From the NCBI RefSeq assembly GCF_900114705.1, contig NZ_FOTW01000029.1, positions 28,781 through 92,780 on the forward strand: 64,000 nucleotides of DNA, in the 5' to 3' direction. Positions within the stretch are counted from its first letter, which is position 1. Each line of letters opens with the position of its first letter. The stretch is from Rugamonas rubra. Lineage in GTDB: Bacteria; Pseudomonadota; Gammaproteobacteria; Burkholderiales; Burkholderiaceae_D. This document shows, piece after piece, positions 34,756-42,878 of the stretch. The position numbers were made by a program, and so were the translations under genes. The notes beneath the pieces are model-generated. The model was not told the DNA's origin. It searched no databases and saw nothing but the letters and a program-made list of their open reading frames with translations.

Positions 34756-37700
34756 ATGCAAGATAAACGTCGCGGCTTCCTGCGCAACGCCGCCCTGGGC
34801 GGCGGCCTGACCGCCTTCGCCGCCAGCTTCTCGACCACCGCCGGCCGCATGCTCGACCATGTGCGCGGCAAGGACGCGCCGCACAGCAAACTGCACGGCA
34901 ATTCGCTGGCGCCCGAGTTCTCGGTCGACCCGGCCAGCGGCAAGCTCAGTGTGAACCCGCAGCAGCAGGTCAGCTACACCATGTGCATGGGCTGCACCAC
35001 CTTCTGCGGCGTGCGCGTGCGCATCGACAAGGCCGACGGCAAGGTGCTGCGCGTCGCCGGCAATCCCTACAGCCCGATGTCGGCCGACCCGGCGCTGCCC
35101 TACCAGACGCCGATCCGCGCCAGCTTCGTCGCCTTGTCGCGCTTCCAGGAGAAGGGCCTGGCCGGCCGCTCGACCGCCTGCGGCCGCGGCAACGCCGTCA
35201 TCGAGCAGATGGATTCGCCGTTCCGCGTGCTGGCGCCGATGAAGCGGGTCGGCCCGCGCGGCGGCGGCCGTTGGCAGCCGATCGCCTTCGACCAGCTGGT
35301 GCGCGAAATCAGCGAGGGCGGCGACCTGTTCGGCGAAGGCCCGGTGCAGGGCCTGCGCGCGCTGCGCGAGCTGAGCACGCCGATCGACCCGCAGCAGCCG
35401 GCGCTCGGCCCGCGCGTCAACCAGGTGGGCCTGATGGCCAGCACCGACGACGGCCGCATGGCCTTCGTCGACCGCTTCTTCAAGCAGTCCTACGGCAGCC
35501 TGAACCTGGTCAACCACGGCAGCTATTGCGGCGGTGCCTACCGCTCCGGTTCGGGCGCCATGTTCGGCGACATGAAGAAGATGCCGCACGCGAAGGCGGA
35601 CCTGGAGAACGTCGAGTTCTGCCTGTTCGTCGGCACCGCGCCGGGCAACGCCGGCAATCCGTTCAAGCGCCAGGGCACCCTGCTGGCCAAGGCGCGCGCC
35701 GGCCAGCGCGCGTTCAACTACGTGGTGGTCGATCCGGTGCTGAGCAACGCCGACAGCCTGGCCTCCGGCGAGCGCAGCCGCTGGGTGCCGATCAAACCCG
35801 GCACCGACGGCGCGCTGGCGATGGCGATGATCCGCTGGATCATCGAGCAGCAGCGCTACGACGAAAACTTCCTCGTGCAGCCGAACCTGAAGACGGCCGA
35901 GGCGGCCGGCGAGGCGGCTTGGAGCAACGCCACCCACCTGGTCATCGTCCAGCCGGGCCACCCGCGCGACGGCCGCTACGCGCGCGGCTCGGACATGGGC
36001 ATGGTCCTGCCGGAGGAGCAGCGCTACCAGGAGCAGGACCCGTTCGTGGTGTTCGACGTCGCCAGCCAGAAGCCGCTGGCGCACAACGCCGCCAGCGGCC
36101 CGGCCGAGCTGTTTTTCAACGCCGAGCTGGCGCTGGACGGCCAGCCGCTGCATCTGAAGAGCGCGATGACGCTGCTGCGCGAGGAGGCCGAGCGGCACAC
36201 GCTGGCCGAGTACGCGCAAGCCTGCGGCGTGCCGGAGGCGGTGATCGTCGGCCTGGCGCGCGAGCTGACCAGCCACGGCAAACGCGCCGCCGTCAACGCC
36301 CACGGCGGCATGATGGCCGGCAGCGGCTTCTACAACGCCTACGCGCTGGTGATGCTCAATACGCTGATCGGCAATTTGAACCGCAAGGGCGGCACGCTGA
36401 TCAACGGCGGCACGTTCAAGGACGCCGGCCCCGGCCCGCGCTACAACCTGGAGAGCTTCGCCGGCCAGGTCAAACCGAGCGGCACGCCGCTCGGCCGCAA
36501 CGCCGCCTACGAGAAGAGCGCCGAGTTCCAGCGCAACAAGGCGGCCGGCGCCGCCTACCCGGCGCGCGCGCCGTGGTATCCGAACGCGCCGGCGCTGGCC
36601 ACCGAGTGGCTGACCGGGGCGATGAACGGCTACCCGTACGGCCTGAAGGCGTTGATCCTGTGGAGCTGCAATCCGCTGTACGGCGTGCCCGGTTTGCGCA
36701 CGCAGATCGGCCGCGACCTGGCCGATCCGGCCAAGCTGCCGTTGATCGTCGCCGTCGATCCCTTCATCAACGAGACCAACGCCTTCGCCGACTACCTGGT
36801 GCCCGACTCGCTGCTGTACGAGAGCTGGGGCTGGGCCGGCGCCTGGGGCGGCGTGGCGGTGAAAATGAGCACGGCGCGCTGGCCGGTGGTCGAGCCGAAG
36901 GCCGACAAGCTGGCCGACGGCCAGGCCATCGGCATGGAGACGCTGTTCCTGGCGCTGGCCAAGACGATGCAGCTGCCCGGCTTCGGCCCGGCTGGCCTGA
37001 ACGACGCCGACGGCAAGCCGTGCGCGCTGGAGCGGCCGGAGCATTGGTATCTGCGCGGCGGCGCCAACATCGCCTACCAGGGCAAGACCGCCGTGCCCGA
37101 GGCCAGCGACGACGACATCGCCTTGTCCGGCCTGGCGCGCATCCAGCCGCTGCTGGAGGCCACGCTCAAGCCGGAGGAGTGGCGCAAGGTGGCCTTCATG
37201 CTGGCGCGCGGCGGACGCTATCAAAGCTACGGCGAGATGTTCGGCGTGCGGCTGCCGCCGCCTGCGCCTGCGCACGCGGTCTCTGGCTCCCCAGGTGGCA
37301 CCGGAGCTGGCGCCGCCGCTGGAGCTGCTGCCGTTGCGGGCGCCGCGTCTGTGCCCGCCGTTGCCGCCGCCACGGGGCTCCATGCGGCCACCGGCGCCCG
37401 CGCCACCGCGACGCCGGCCGCCGCTACCGCTGCCACTGCGCACGGAACGCCGGCGGCGGCGGGGGCCGTGCCGCCGCCCGAGCTGCCGCCATACCCGGCC
37501 GATTGGTCGACCCACCGCTACACCAAGCCGATGATGGTCTACAACGAGAACCTGGGCGTCAGCCGCAGCAGCATCACCGGCAAGCGCTTTGCCGGCACGC
37601 CGGCCTGGCGCGAGCCGGCTTTCGCCGACGGCACGCCGCTGCGCGCCAAGTATCCCGAGGCGGAGTGGCCGTTGCAGCTGATCAGCTTCAAGTCGGCGCT

Positions 37701-38103
37701 GCACAACTCCTACAGCATCGGCGCGCGCCGGCTGCGCGGCATCAAGCCGGACAATCCGGTGGCGCTGCATCCGGAAGACGCGGCACGACTCGGCCTGCGC
37801 AGCGGCGACGCGGTGTATCTGGAGACGCCGGGCGGCCGGGTCAAGGCGACGGTGGCGCTGCGCCACGGCGTGCAGCGCGGCGTGGTGGCGGTGGAGCATG
37901 GCTTCGGCCACCGCGAGATGGGCGCGCGGGCGCACCGCCTCGGCAAGGAGATGCGGCCGCACGACAAGGCCATCGCCGCCGGCGTCAATCTGAACGACAT
38001 CGGGCTGAGCGACCCGACCCGCAAGGGGCACAATGTGTATGTCGATCCGGTGTCCGGCACCGCCGTTCGGCAGGGGCTGCCGGCGCGCATTGTGCGCGCT
38101 TGA
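34756..38103 (+). CDS. ttrA: tetrathionate reductase subunit A (molybdopterin)
   Basis: Catalytic molybdopterin-guanine-dinucleotide subunit reducing tetrathionate to thiosulfate. 1115 residues, about 95 longer than Salmonella TtrA. Tat signal KRRGFLRNAALGGG; 4Fe-4S motif CMGCTTFCGVRVRI with a later C in TACGRG; the SYCGGAYRSGSG segment lies where the Mo-site residue is expected. An Ala/Pro/Gly/Thr-rich insertion of about 85 residues (bases about 37257-37500) splits the C-terminal part before the dinucleotide-binding domain. AGGAG is six bases before the ATG at 34756; the ATG at 34750 is too close to it. Confidence 0.88.
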   Translation: MQDKRRGFLRNAALGGGLTAFAASFSTTAGRMLDHVRGKDAPHSKLHGNSLAPEFSVDPASGKLSVNPQQQVSYTMCMGCTTFCGVRVRIDKADGKVLRVAGNPYSPMSADPALPYQTPIRASFVALSRFQEKGLAGRSTACGRGNAVIEQMDSPFRVLAPMKRVGPRGGGRWQPIAFDQLVREISEGGDLFGEGPVQGLRALRELSTPIDPQQPALGPRVNQVGLMASTDDGRMAFVDRFFKQSYGSLNLVNHGSYCGGAYRSGSGAMFGDMKKMPHAKADLENVEFCLFVGTAPGNAGNPFKRQGTLLAKARAGQRAFNYVVVDPVLSNADSLASGERSRWVPIKPGTDGALAMAMIRWIIEQQRYDENFLVQPNLKTAEAAGEAAWSNATHLVIVQPGHPRDGRYARGSDMGMVLPEEQRYQEQDPFVVFDVASQKPLAHNAASGPAELFFNAELALDGQPLHLKSAMTLLREEAERHTLAEYAQACGVPEAVIVGLARELTSHGKRAAVNAHGGMMAGSGFYNAYALVMLNTLIGNLNRKGGTLINGGTFKDAGPGPRYNLESFAGQVKPSGTPLGRNAAYEKSAEFQRNKAAGAAYPARAPWYPNAPALATEWLTGAMNGYPYGLKALILWSCNPLYGVPGLRTQIGRDLADPAKLPLIVAVDPFINETNAFADYLVPDSLLYESWGWAGAWGGVAVKMSTARWPVVEPKADKLADGQAIGMETLFLALAKTMQLPGFGPAGLNDADGKPCALERPEHWYLRGGANIAYQGKTAVPEASDDDIALSGLARIQPLLEATLKPEEWRKVAFMLARGGRYQSYGEMFGVRLPPPAPAHAVSGSPGGTGAGAAAGAAAVAGAASVPAVAAATGLHAATGARATATPAAATAATAHGTPAAAGAVPPPELPPYPADWSTHRYTKPMMVYNENLGVSRSSITGKRFAGTPAWREPAFADGTPLRAKYPEAEWPLQLISFKSALHNSYSIGARRLRGIKPDNPVALHPEDAARLGLRSGDAVYLETPGGRVKATVALRHGVQRGVVAVEHGFGHREMGARAHRLGKEMRPHDKAIAAGVNLNDIGLSDPTRKGHNVYVDPVSGTAVRQGLPARIVRA

Positions 38104-38191
38104 TGCTGTTCATTGAAGGCGCCGGGATCGGTTGGGGTAATTGCCGGTACGGCTGCAACCGTATGCCGTGATTCCGCCGTGTCAGCGCTCG

Positions 38192-38219
38192 GGGACCGCA
38201 GTCCCACGCTATCGCGTGG
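38192..38219. other. overlapping small hairpins between convergent genes
   Basis: GGGAC/GTCCC (38192-38205) and CCACGC/GCGTGG (38204-38219) are mutually exclusive stems in the 118 bases between ttrA and the Tla3-like gene. No T-run follows. Confidence 0.3.
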
Positions 38220-38221
38220 AT

Positions 38222-39565
38222 TCATTTGGAATAGCCTTGTGGGCCCCCTTCGGCGTCGTGGCGGAGGCCCCACCACATCAGGTGGGAATTGTTGCGGGCG
38301 CGAGCGCGGAACCACGGCTTGTCCTGGTCGAGGGGGCGGACTACGGCTGGTGGAAGCACCAGCACGGCGGTGGCATGCGCCGGGTCGGTGGTGCCTGCCA
38401 CCAGCACGTTCTTGCCGAAGTGGTTGGCGTAGGCGATGCCCAGCGCGACGTTGGTCAGCGCCGTGCCGGCGCCCATCTCGCCGAGCAGGGCCGGGGTGTT
38501 GAAGGTGTGCTTCATGAAATCGAGTTCCGGCGCCTCGGTCGCGAGGGTGTGCGCCAGCACGCGCAGGCGGTCCTGCGAGTCCAGCGTGAGGTTGGCGTCG
38601 TGGACCACATAGCCGATGTCGATACTCCGCTTGCCGGCGTTGTCGACGGCGCTGTTGAGCGCCGCCTGCGACGCCTGGACCACACGCGGCGGCTGTCCCT
38701 TTTTGCTGTCAAAATCGGCGCTGGCCTTGGTGGCGGGATAGCCGATCCAGGCCAGCGCGGCGCGCTCGGTCTTGTAGTTGGGGCCAGCCAACACCAGCAG
38801 TACCATGTTCTCGTTGATTCCCTCATCGTTGGGAGGAAAATTCGGCGCGTCCCAATTCATGGCCCAAACGGTTTCGTTTGGGTGAGACTCCAAGTAGTGC
38901 AGCGCCGCCGACAGCGAGGTGAAGCCGGCGTTGGCGCCGCCCATCGTGACGCGCACATCGGGCGGAGTGCTGCGCGACCAGGTGGTTGGGGCGTGAACGT
39001 TTCCGATGTTAAAGCACTCGATGATGTTGTCTCGCGTGAACTCCGCCGCTTCGACGGGGTCTAGTCTTCCCTCCGGCAGCGCGTATTCGACGTGGATGCC
39101 GGCCAGCTCGCGCCAGGTCGACTTGTCCGTGAGCGAATGGGCGTTGTAGAAATAGCTGGAGCTGGAGAAATAGATGTCATGGAAGCGAACCGTCAGCTCA
39201 TCGACGTACTTGTGATGGTAGCCCTTGAAGCTCTCTTTTCCGTTGTTTCCATTCGCTATCGACGCCACCATTTGAAGCGTCGAGAATTTTTTTGGCTCAG
39301 CTCTCACCATGTCGTCATTCTTGTTGGGCTGCACAAGACCTAGCGTCCACAGCAATTGCCATTCTGTTGGGTAGTCTTGACGTTGCAATGGATTGAGCCA
39401 TTTCAGGCCGACGACCTGAGCCATGAAAGGTCTTGCAGGCTCCGCGACAATTGGTGCGGCTGTCTGGGGCTCGGCAGCGACCGGTGCGGGCCTGCTCACG
39501 CAGGCGGCAAGAAAGCACGAGGTGGCGATGGCGGCGAGGGTGGGCATGGCCAAGAAGCGGGTCAT
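38222..39565 (-). CDS. Tla3-like T6SS lipase adaptor lipoprotein (DUF2875-type)
   Basis: A 447-residue lipoprotein with a good lipobox (LAAC in TSCFLAACVSRPAP). It contains the family stretch GLKWLNPLQRQDYPTEWQLLW followed by VQPNKNDDM, matching the DUF2875 proteins such as P. aeruginosa Tla3 that load the phospholipase Tle3 onto VgrG. GGAG stands seven bases before the ATG at 39565. The same frame is open upstream to an ATG at 39703 that overlaps the tle3 stop; those 46 extra residues carry a second hydrophobic segment (separate entry). Base use is more even than in the ttr genes on either side. Confidence 0.72.
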   Translation of the reverse strand: MTRFLAMPTLAAIATSCFLAACVSRPAPVAAEPQTAAPIVAEPARPFMAQVVGLKWLNPLQRQDYPTEWQLLWTLGLVQPNKNDDMVRAEPKKFSTLQMVASIANGNNGKESFKGYHHKYVDELTVRFHDIYFSSSSYFYNAHSLTDKSTWRELAGIHVEYALPEGRLDPVEAAEFTRDNIIECFNIGNVHAPTTWSRSTPPDVRVTMGGANAGFTSLSAALHYLESHPNETVWAMNWDAPNFPPNDEGINENMVLLVLAGPNYKTERAALAWIGYPATKASADFDSKKGQPPRVVQASQAALNSAVDNAGKRSIDIGYVVHDANLTLDSQDRLRVLAHTLATEAPELDFMKHTFNTPALLGEMGAGTALTNVALGIAYANHFGKNVLVAGTTDPAHATAVLVLPPAVVRPLDQDKPWFRARARNNSHLMWWGLRHDAEGGPQGYSK

Positions 39566-39703
39566 AATTTCTCCGTCGGTCAGAATCCGCTGCGAATCAG
39601 CAGTGGCAATCCATGTGAGCGAAAGCGCAGTGCCAAGGGCGAGTATGAAAACAAGGGCAGCCCAGCCCAGCCGTCGGGGGCGGGTCGAGATCAGGGCATT
39701 CAT
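39566..39703 (-). pseudogene. leader fragment fused in frame to the Tla3-like gene
   Basis: The 46 codons MNALISTRPRRLGWAALVF ... LTDGEI start at an ATG overlapping the tle3 stop (ATGA) and encode an Arg-rich head and a clear membrane span. They run without a stop into the lipoprotein start, which has its own ribosome site. Best reading: the 5' end of a deleted tandem DUF2875 copy. Alternatively the whole frame 38222-39703 is one protein with a TM anchor. Confidence 0.4.
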
Positions 39704-41925
39704 GGATGGCCTCCCCGATGCGGAGGCGCTGTCGGCGCAGGATGCTCGCGCTGGTCAACGATCTTACTCGGCATGCTTCCCTGGCTGTTGCGTTGACGTG
39801 TCCAATCGTAGGTGGTAACCCGATTGAAGTAGCCGTACTTAAAATACTCCAGGAACGATTGGTTCGGATCGTCGTCAGCCAGCCCATCCAGAAAGCGCCA
39901 GTCCGCCGCTATCCTCAGCGTATGCAAAGCCTCATCGCGGATATGGCATAGACCGACGGCCACGTCGTAGGCTAGCGCCTTCTCCGCATGCATGCCGTTG
40001 GTCACAATGGTCGAATGGTCGGTGGCGTGGGTGTCGATGTTCTCGGCCAGATATGTCTGGATCTTCTTTTCGCGCCACGCCTTGTATTCCGCGCTGGCAT
40101 TCCCATCCTGCTCCTCCCCGGCGACCTGCTGGTCGTTCTTCGCCCAACCTTCGCGTCTGGCCTGCATTCGCAAGCGGGCATGGTCCTCGTAGTGCATGGT
40201 GGCCTCGCTGGCCTCGTCCCCCTTGGCGGCGTCGCTGGCCTCGCGTGCGTCCTCGCCCTCCCGTTGTTTGATCGGCCGGTCATCGGCATACGGGTCGTCG
40301 GCACCGCGCGCGCGCTTCGCGTCACGCGACTGCCCGGGCGCATCGTAGCTTTGGTCGAATTTTTCGTCCACCACGCCGAAGCGCAGCGCCTGCGGCATGA
40401 AAGGATCGGGAAGCTCGGGCGCGTCCACCTTGATTGCCCATTTCTTGTCCGGCAGTGCGTTGATGCGCGTCTGAACCAACTTGGTGGCCACGATCAAGAA
40501 CGGCGCCGAGGCAATACTCAGCACCGAACCCCAGAACTTTCCACGATTCGCTTCCAGCCCCTTGGACAATGAATACTCCGCGACCGGCGACTTCGGACAC
40601 CAGTACCCGTTGCCGCCCGGCTCGGGCTTCCTGTAGTGGTGGTTCCAGTAGTGGTATTCCCCCTTCACGCCCACCTTGTGGCCTTGGGCAAACACCCGCT
40701 GGCAAAAGAAGGCCCGCCCCTTTGTGGCGTCGATTTCCACTTCGCTCAAGCCGCGCCAGCCTATACCCTGCACGGTCATCGACGAGATCACCTCGTCATG
40801 TGGATTGCAGTACAGCGTCACTCGCTGGCAGGTGGAAGGCTCGATGCCGTAACCATACTGCTTGCGGTCGTCGGCGACATTGAAGGGATGGTTAACGTTT
40901 TCCACGAACTTGTTGATGTCCTCGGCCTTCTGCTGCCTGGAGGCGGGCTGGCGGATGATGTCGAAGAAGGCGCGCAGGGTGGCGACACGGGCGGCCTCCG
41001 TTTGTCGTCCTGTGCCGCCCTGCTTGTCCTTCATATGCCCTTCGGTCCAATCCTCGGTGAAATTCGAATTCACCAGACTGTAGGGGGAGTTGCACAGCAC
41101 GTAGTTGTCCGCCACGCAGCGGCCCTCGACGCCCCACACGTCGGCGACCGGCGCCAGCCGGTCGCCAAGGAAGGCGGCGGCCATGCCGATCATGTTGCCC
41201 TGGCTGTGGCAGACGATGGTGATCGGCACGTCGGCATGTTTCCGCCGGATGGACTCGACCAGCTTGGCCAGCCGCAAGGCGGCCAACACATAGTAGGGCC
41301 GGGGTGGGCACGAGTAGACTTGACGGTTGTTGGTTGGATTCAAATGCTGGACGTGCATCCACAGAAACAGATTGTCGGACAGGCCCTCGCCCCATAGGTC
41401 TGGCAGGGCCGTGCAGCCGTTGGCGAAGGGGCCGCCGCCCCAGTAATCTTCCTCGTTGAGGTAGATCGAGTCGCCATATGTCTGCAACTCTTGAGGGTTG
41501 GCCTTGTAGCCCCAGCGGAAATGGATGACCGGAGTAAAGTGGTCGTCGTCCTGCATGAAGGTCTTGCTCTTCATGTACGGGCTGATATAGCCATCGGCCG
41601 TCAGTTCCGGCATGTAGGTGGCCGGGGTCAACTGGCCGCCCTCTGCGGTCGGGTGGACCATGTGCTCGTCGCACCGCTTGAGGCGCTGGTTGAGCCCGGC
41701 GCACAGGCCCTTTTCCGTCTGCGTGTACCACTCGCCGTCGGAGTTGACGCCGTGGACGAAGATGACGATGCCGGGCAGCGGCGCCCGCATGAGCACGGTG
41801 AGGTAGTCGTGGTTCAGCAGCGTGATGCCAGTTTTCCAACCGACCAAAATGTTTCTCGGGTCGTCAAGCGGGTTGGGTGCTGCGTTTGCGGCGGTGGCCG
41901 CCTTGCTTGGTGTGGATCTTTTCAT
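39700..41925 (-). CDS. Tle3-type T6SS phospholipase effector
   Basis: A 741-residue alpha/beta hydrolase with the layout of Tle3 (DUF3274) antibacterial phospholipases. GIVIFVHGVNSDGEWY is the oxyanion segment near the start. The nucleophile is S241 in IVCHSQGNMIG, a GxSxG variant with Cys for the first Gly, as in several Tle3 proteins. NPHDEVISS likely holds the acid residue. Residues 540-620 are charged and low in complexity. GGAGGT lies three bases before the ATG at 41925. No vgrG, immunity gene or T6SS core is in the window, so the effector is orphaned here. Transfer is likely. Confidence 0.75.
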   Translation of the reverse strand: MKRSTPSKAATAANAAPNPLDDPRNILVGWKTGITLLNHDYLTVLMRAPLPGIVIFVHGVNSDGEWYTQTEKGLCAGLNQRLKRCDEHMVHPTAEGGQLTPATYMPELTADGYISPYMKSKTFMQDDDHFTPVIHFRWGYKANPQELQTYGDSIYLNEEDYWGGGPFANGCTALPDLWGEGLSDNLFLWMHVQHLNPTNNRQVYSCPPRPYYVLAALRLAKLVESIRRKHADVPITIVCHSQGNMIGMAAAFLGDRLAPVADVWGVEGRCVADNYVLCNSPYSLVNSNFTEDWTEGHMKDKQGGTGRQTEAARVATLRAFFDIIRQPASRQQKAEDINKFVENVNHPFNVADDRKQYGYGIEPSTCQRVTLYCNPHDEVISSMTVQGIGWRGLSEVEIDATKGRAFFCQRVFAQGHKVGVKGEYHYWNHHYRKPEPGGNGYWCPKSPVAEYSLSKGLEANRGKFWGSVLSIASAPFLIVATKLVQTRINALPDKKWAIKVDAPELPDPFMPQALRFGVVDEKFDQSYDAPGQSRDAKRARGADDPYADDRPIKQREGEDAREASDAAKGDEASEATMHYEDHARLRMQARREGWAKNDQQVAGEEQDGNASAEYKAWREKKIQTYLAENIDTHATDHSTIVTNGMHAEKALAYDVAVGLCHIRDEALHTLRIAADWRFLDGLADDDPNQSFLEYFKYGYFNRVTTYDWTRQRNSQGSMPSKIVDQREHPAPTAPPHRGGHP

Positions 41926-42068
41926 CGCACCTCCGTTGCCCGGTTCCCGCCGTCGCCCATGCACAGCTGCGCGAGCCCGGCAGGGCCGAAGTTGACAATC
42001 GAGTTTCCGCAGTTGGTCAGCCCCGTCGACTTCTGCTTAGACAGGGCTACGCATGAGATAGAAGGCCA
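41922..42068 (-). pseudogene. truncated C-terminal remnant coupled to the Tle3 gene
   Basis: A minus-strand frame with no start ends in GNSIVNFGPAGLAQLCMGDG plus about nine residues; its TGA overlaps the tle3 ATG (ATGA), the usual layout of coupled genes. About 48 codons remain, preceded by a stop. It is probably the 3' end of a lost upstream partner, perhaps the immunity or PAAR gene; the family is not recognised. Confidence 0.4.
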
Positions 42069-42260
42069 TTATTGAGTTTTTATAAAGCCATTGTTCTGCG
42101 CTGGCGCAATGCATGCTGAACAACAATAGGACGGGCGAATGCGAGAAGGCGGCTGTAGACAAGCTTGACGCCGTTTCTTGAGGGGGCCGAAGGCACTTAA
42201 GGTAACCCCAGGTTTGCGCCGCTGGGGTTTGTCGGCGCAGCCTGCGCGCCGGCGTTCGAC
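42069..42260. other. intergenic stretch with a weak terminator-like hairpin for ttrR
   Basis: AACCCCAG/CTGGGGTT (42204-42229) forms an 8-base stem downstream of ttrR on the minus strand, without a clear T-run. No gene seen. Confidence 0.35.
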
Positions 42261-42878
42261 CTAGTCCAGCTGGCCGCTGGCCATCAGCAGGCGCGCCACC
42301 TCGGCGGCCGAGCGCACGCCCAGCTTGGCCAGCGCGTTGTGGCGGTGCACCTGCACCGTTTTTTCGCTGATCGCCATGTCCATGGCGATGACCTTGTTGG
42401 CCTTGCCGCTGGCCACCGCCTGCGCCACCTCGCGCTCGCGCGCGGTGAGCGTGTCGAGCGCGCTGTGGGCGGCGCGCGCCTGCGCGTCCTGCGTCGCTTC
42501 GCGCACGCTGCGCGCCACCGCGCGCGTGACGGCGTCCAACAACACCTGATCCTTGCAGGGCTTCTCCAAAAAGTCGCTGGCGCCGGCCTTCATCGCCTGC
42601 ACCGCCATCGGCAGGTCGCCGTGGCCGCTGAGGAAAATCACCGGCAGCTTGATGCCGCGTTGTTGTAGCAGCGGTTGTAGCTCGAGCCCGCTCATCAAGG
42701 GCATGCGCACGTCGAGCAGCAGGCAGCCGGGCACGTGGCCGGTGTAGTTGTCGAGGAAGGCGCGGGCCGACTCGAAGGTCTCGACGCGCCAGCCGCCGGC
42801 GTCGAACAGATAGGCCAGCGAGCGGCGCATCGCGGCGTCGTCGTCGACCACATACAGGATTGCATCGCTTTCGTTCAT
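42261..42878 (-). CDS. ttrR: FixJ-type response regulator, probably TtrR
   Basis: DNA-binding partner of the adjacent kinase, likely activating ttrBCA. 205 residues: receiver domain with acidic pocket VDDD (11-14), phospho-acceptor D56 in LLLDVRMP, and the conserved Lys of EKPCKD; then a LuxR-type helix-turn-helix from about residue 140 (LTAREREVAQAVASG, KTVQVHRHNALAKLGV). ATG overlaps the kinase stop by four bases. The pair is convergent to ttrBCA but about 4 kb away. Confidence 0.78.
   Translation of the reverse strand: MNESDAILYVVDDDAAMRRSLAYLFDAGGWRVETFESARAFLDNYTGHVPGCLLLDVRMPLMSGLELQPLLQQRGIKLPVIFLSGHGDLPMAVQAMKAGASDFLEKPCKDQVLLDAVTRAVARSVREATQDAQARAAHSALDTLTAREREVAQAVASGKANKVIAMDMAISEKTVQVHRHNALAKLGVRSAAEVARLLMASGQLD

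Noticed and set aside
33529..38031. 1500-codon open frame antisense to ttrC and ttrA
   Set aside because: Shadow of high-GC coding DNA: Arg/His/Gln/Ala-rich translation, no domain, and the sense strand encodes clear ttr proteins.
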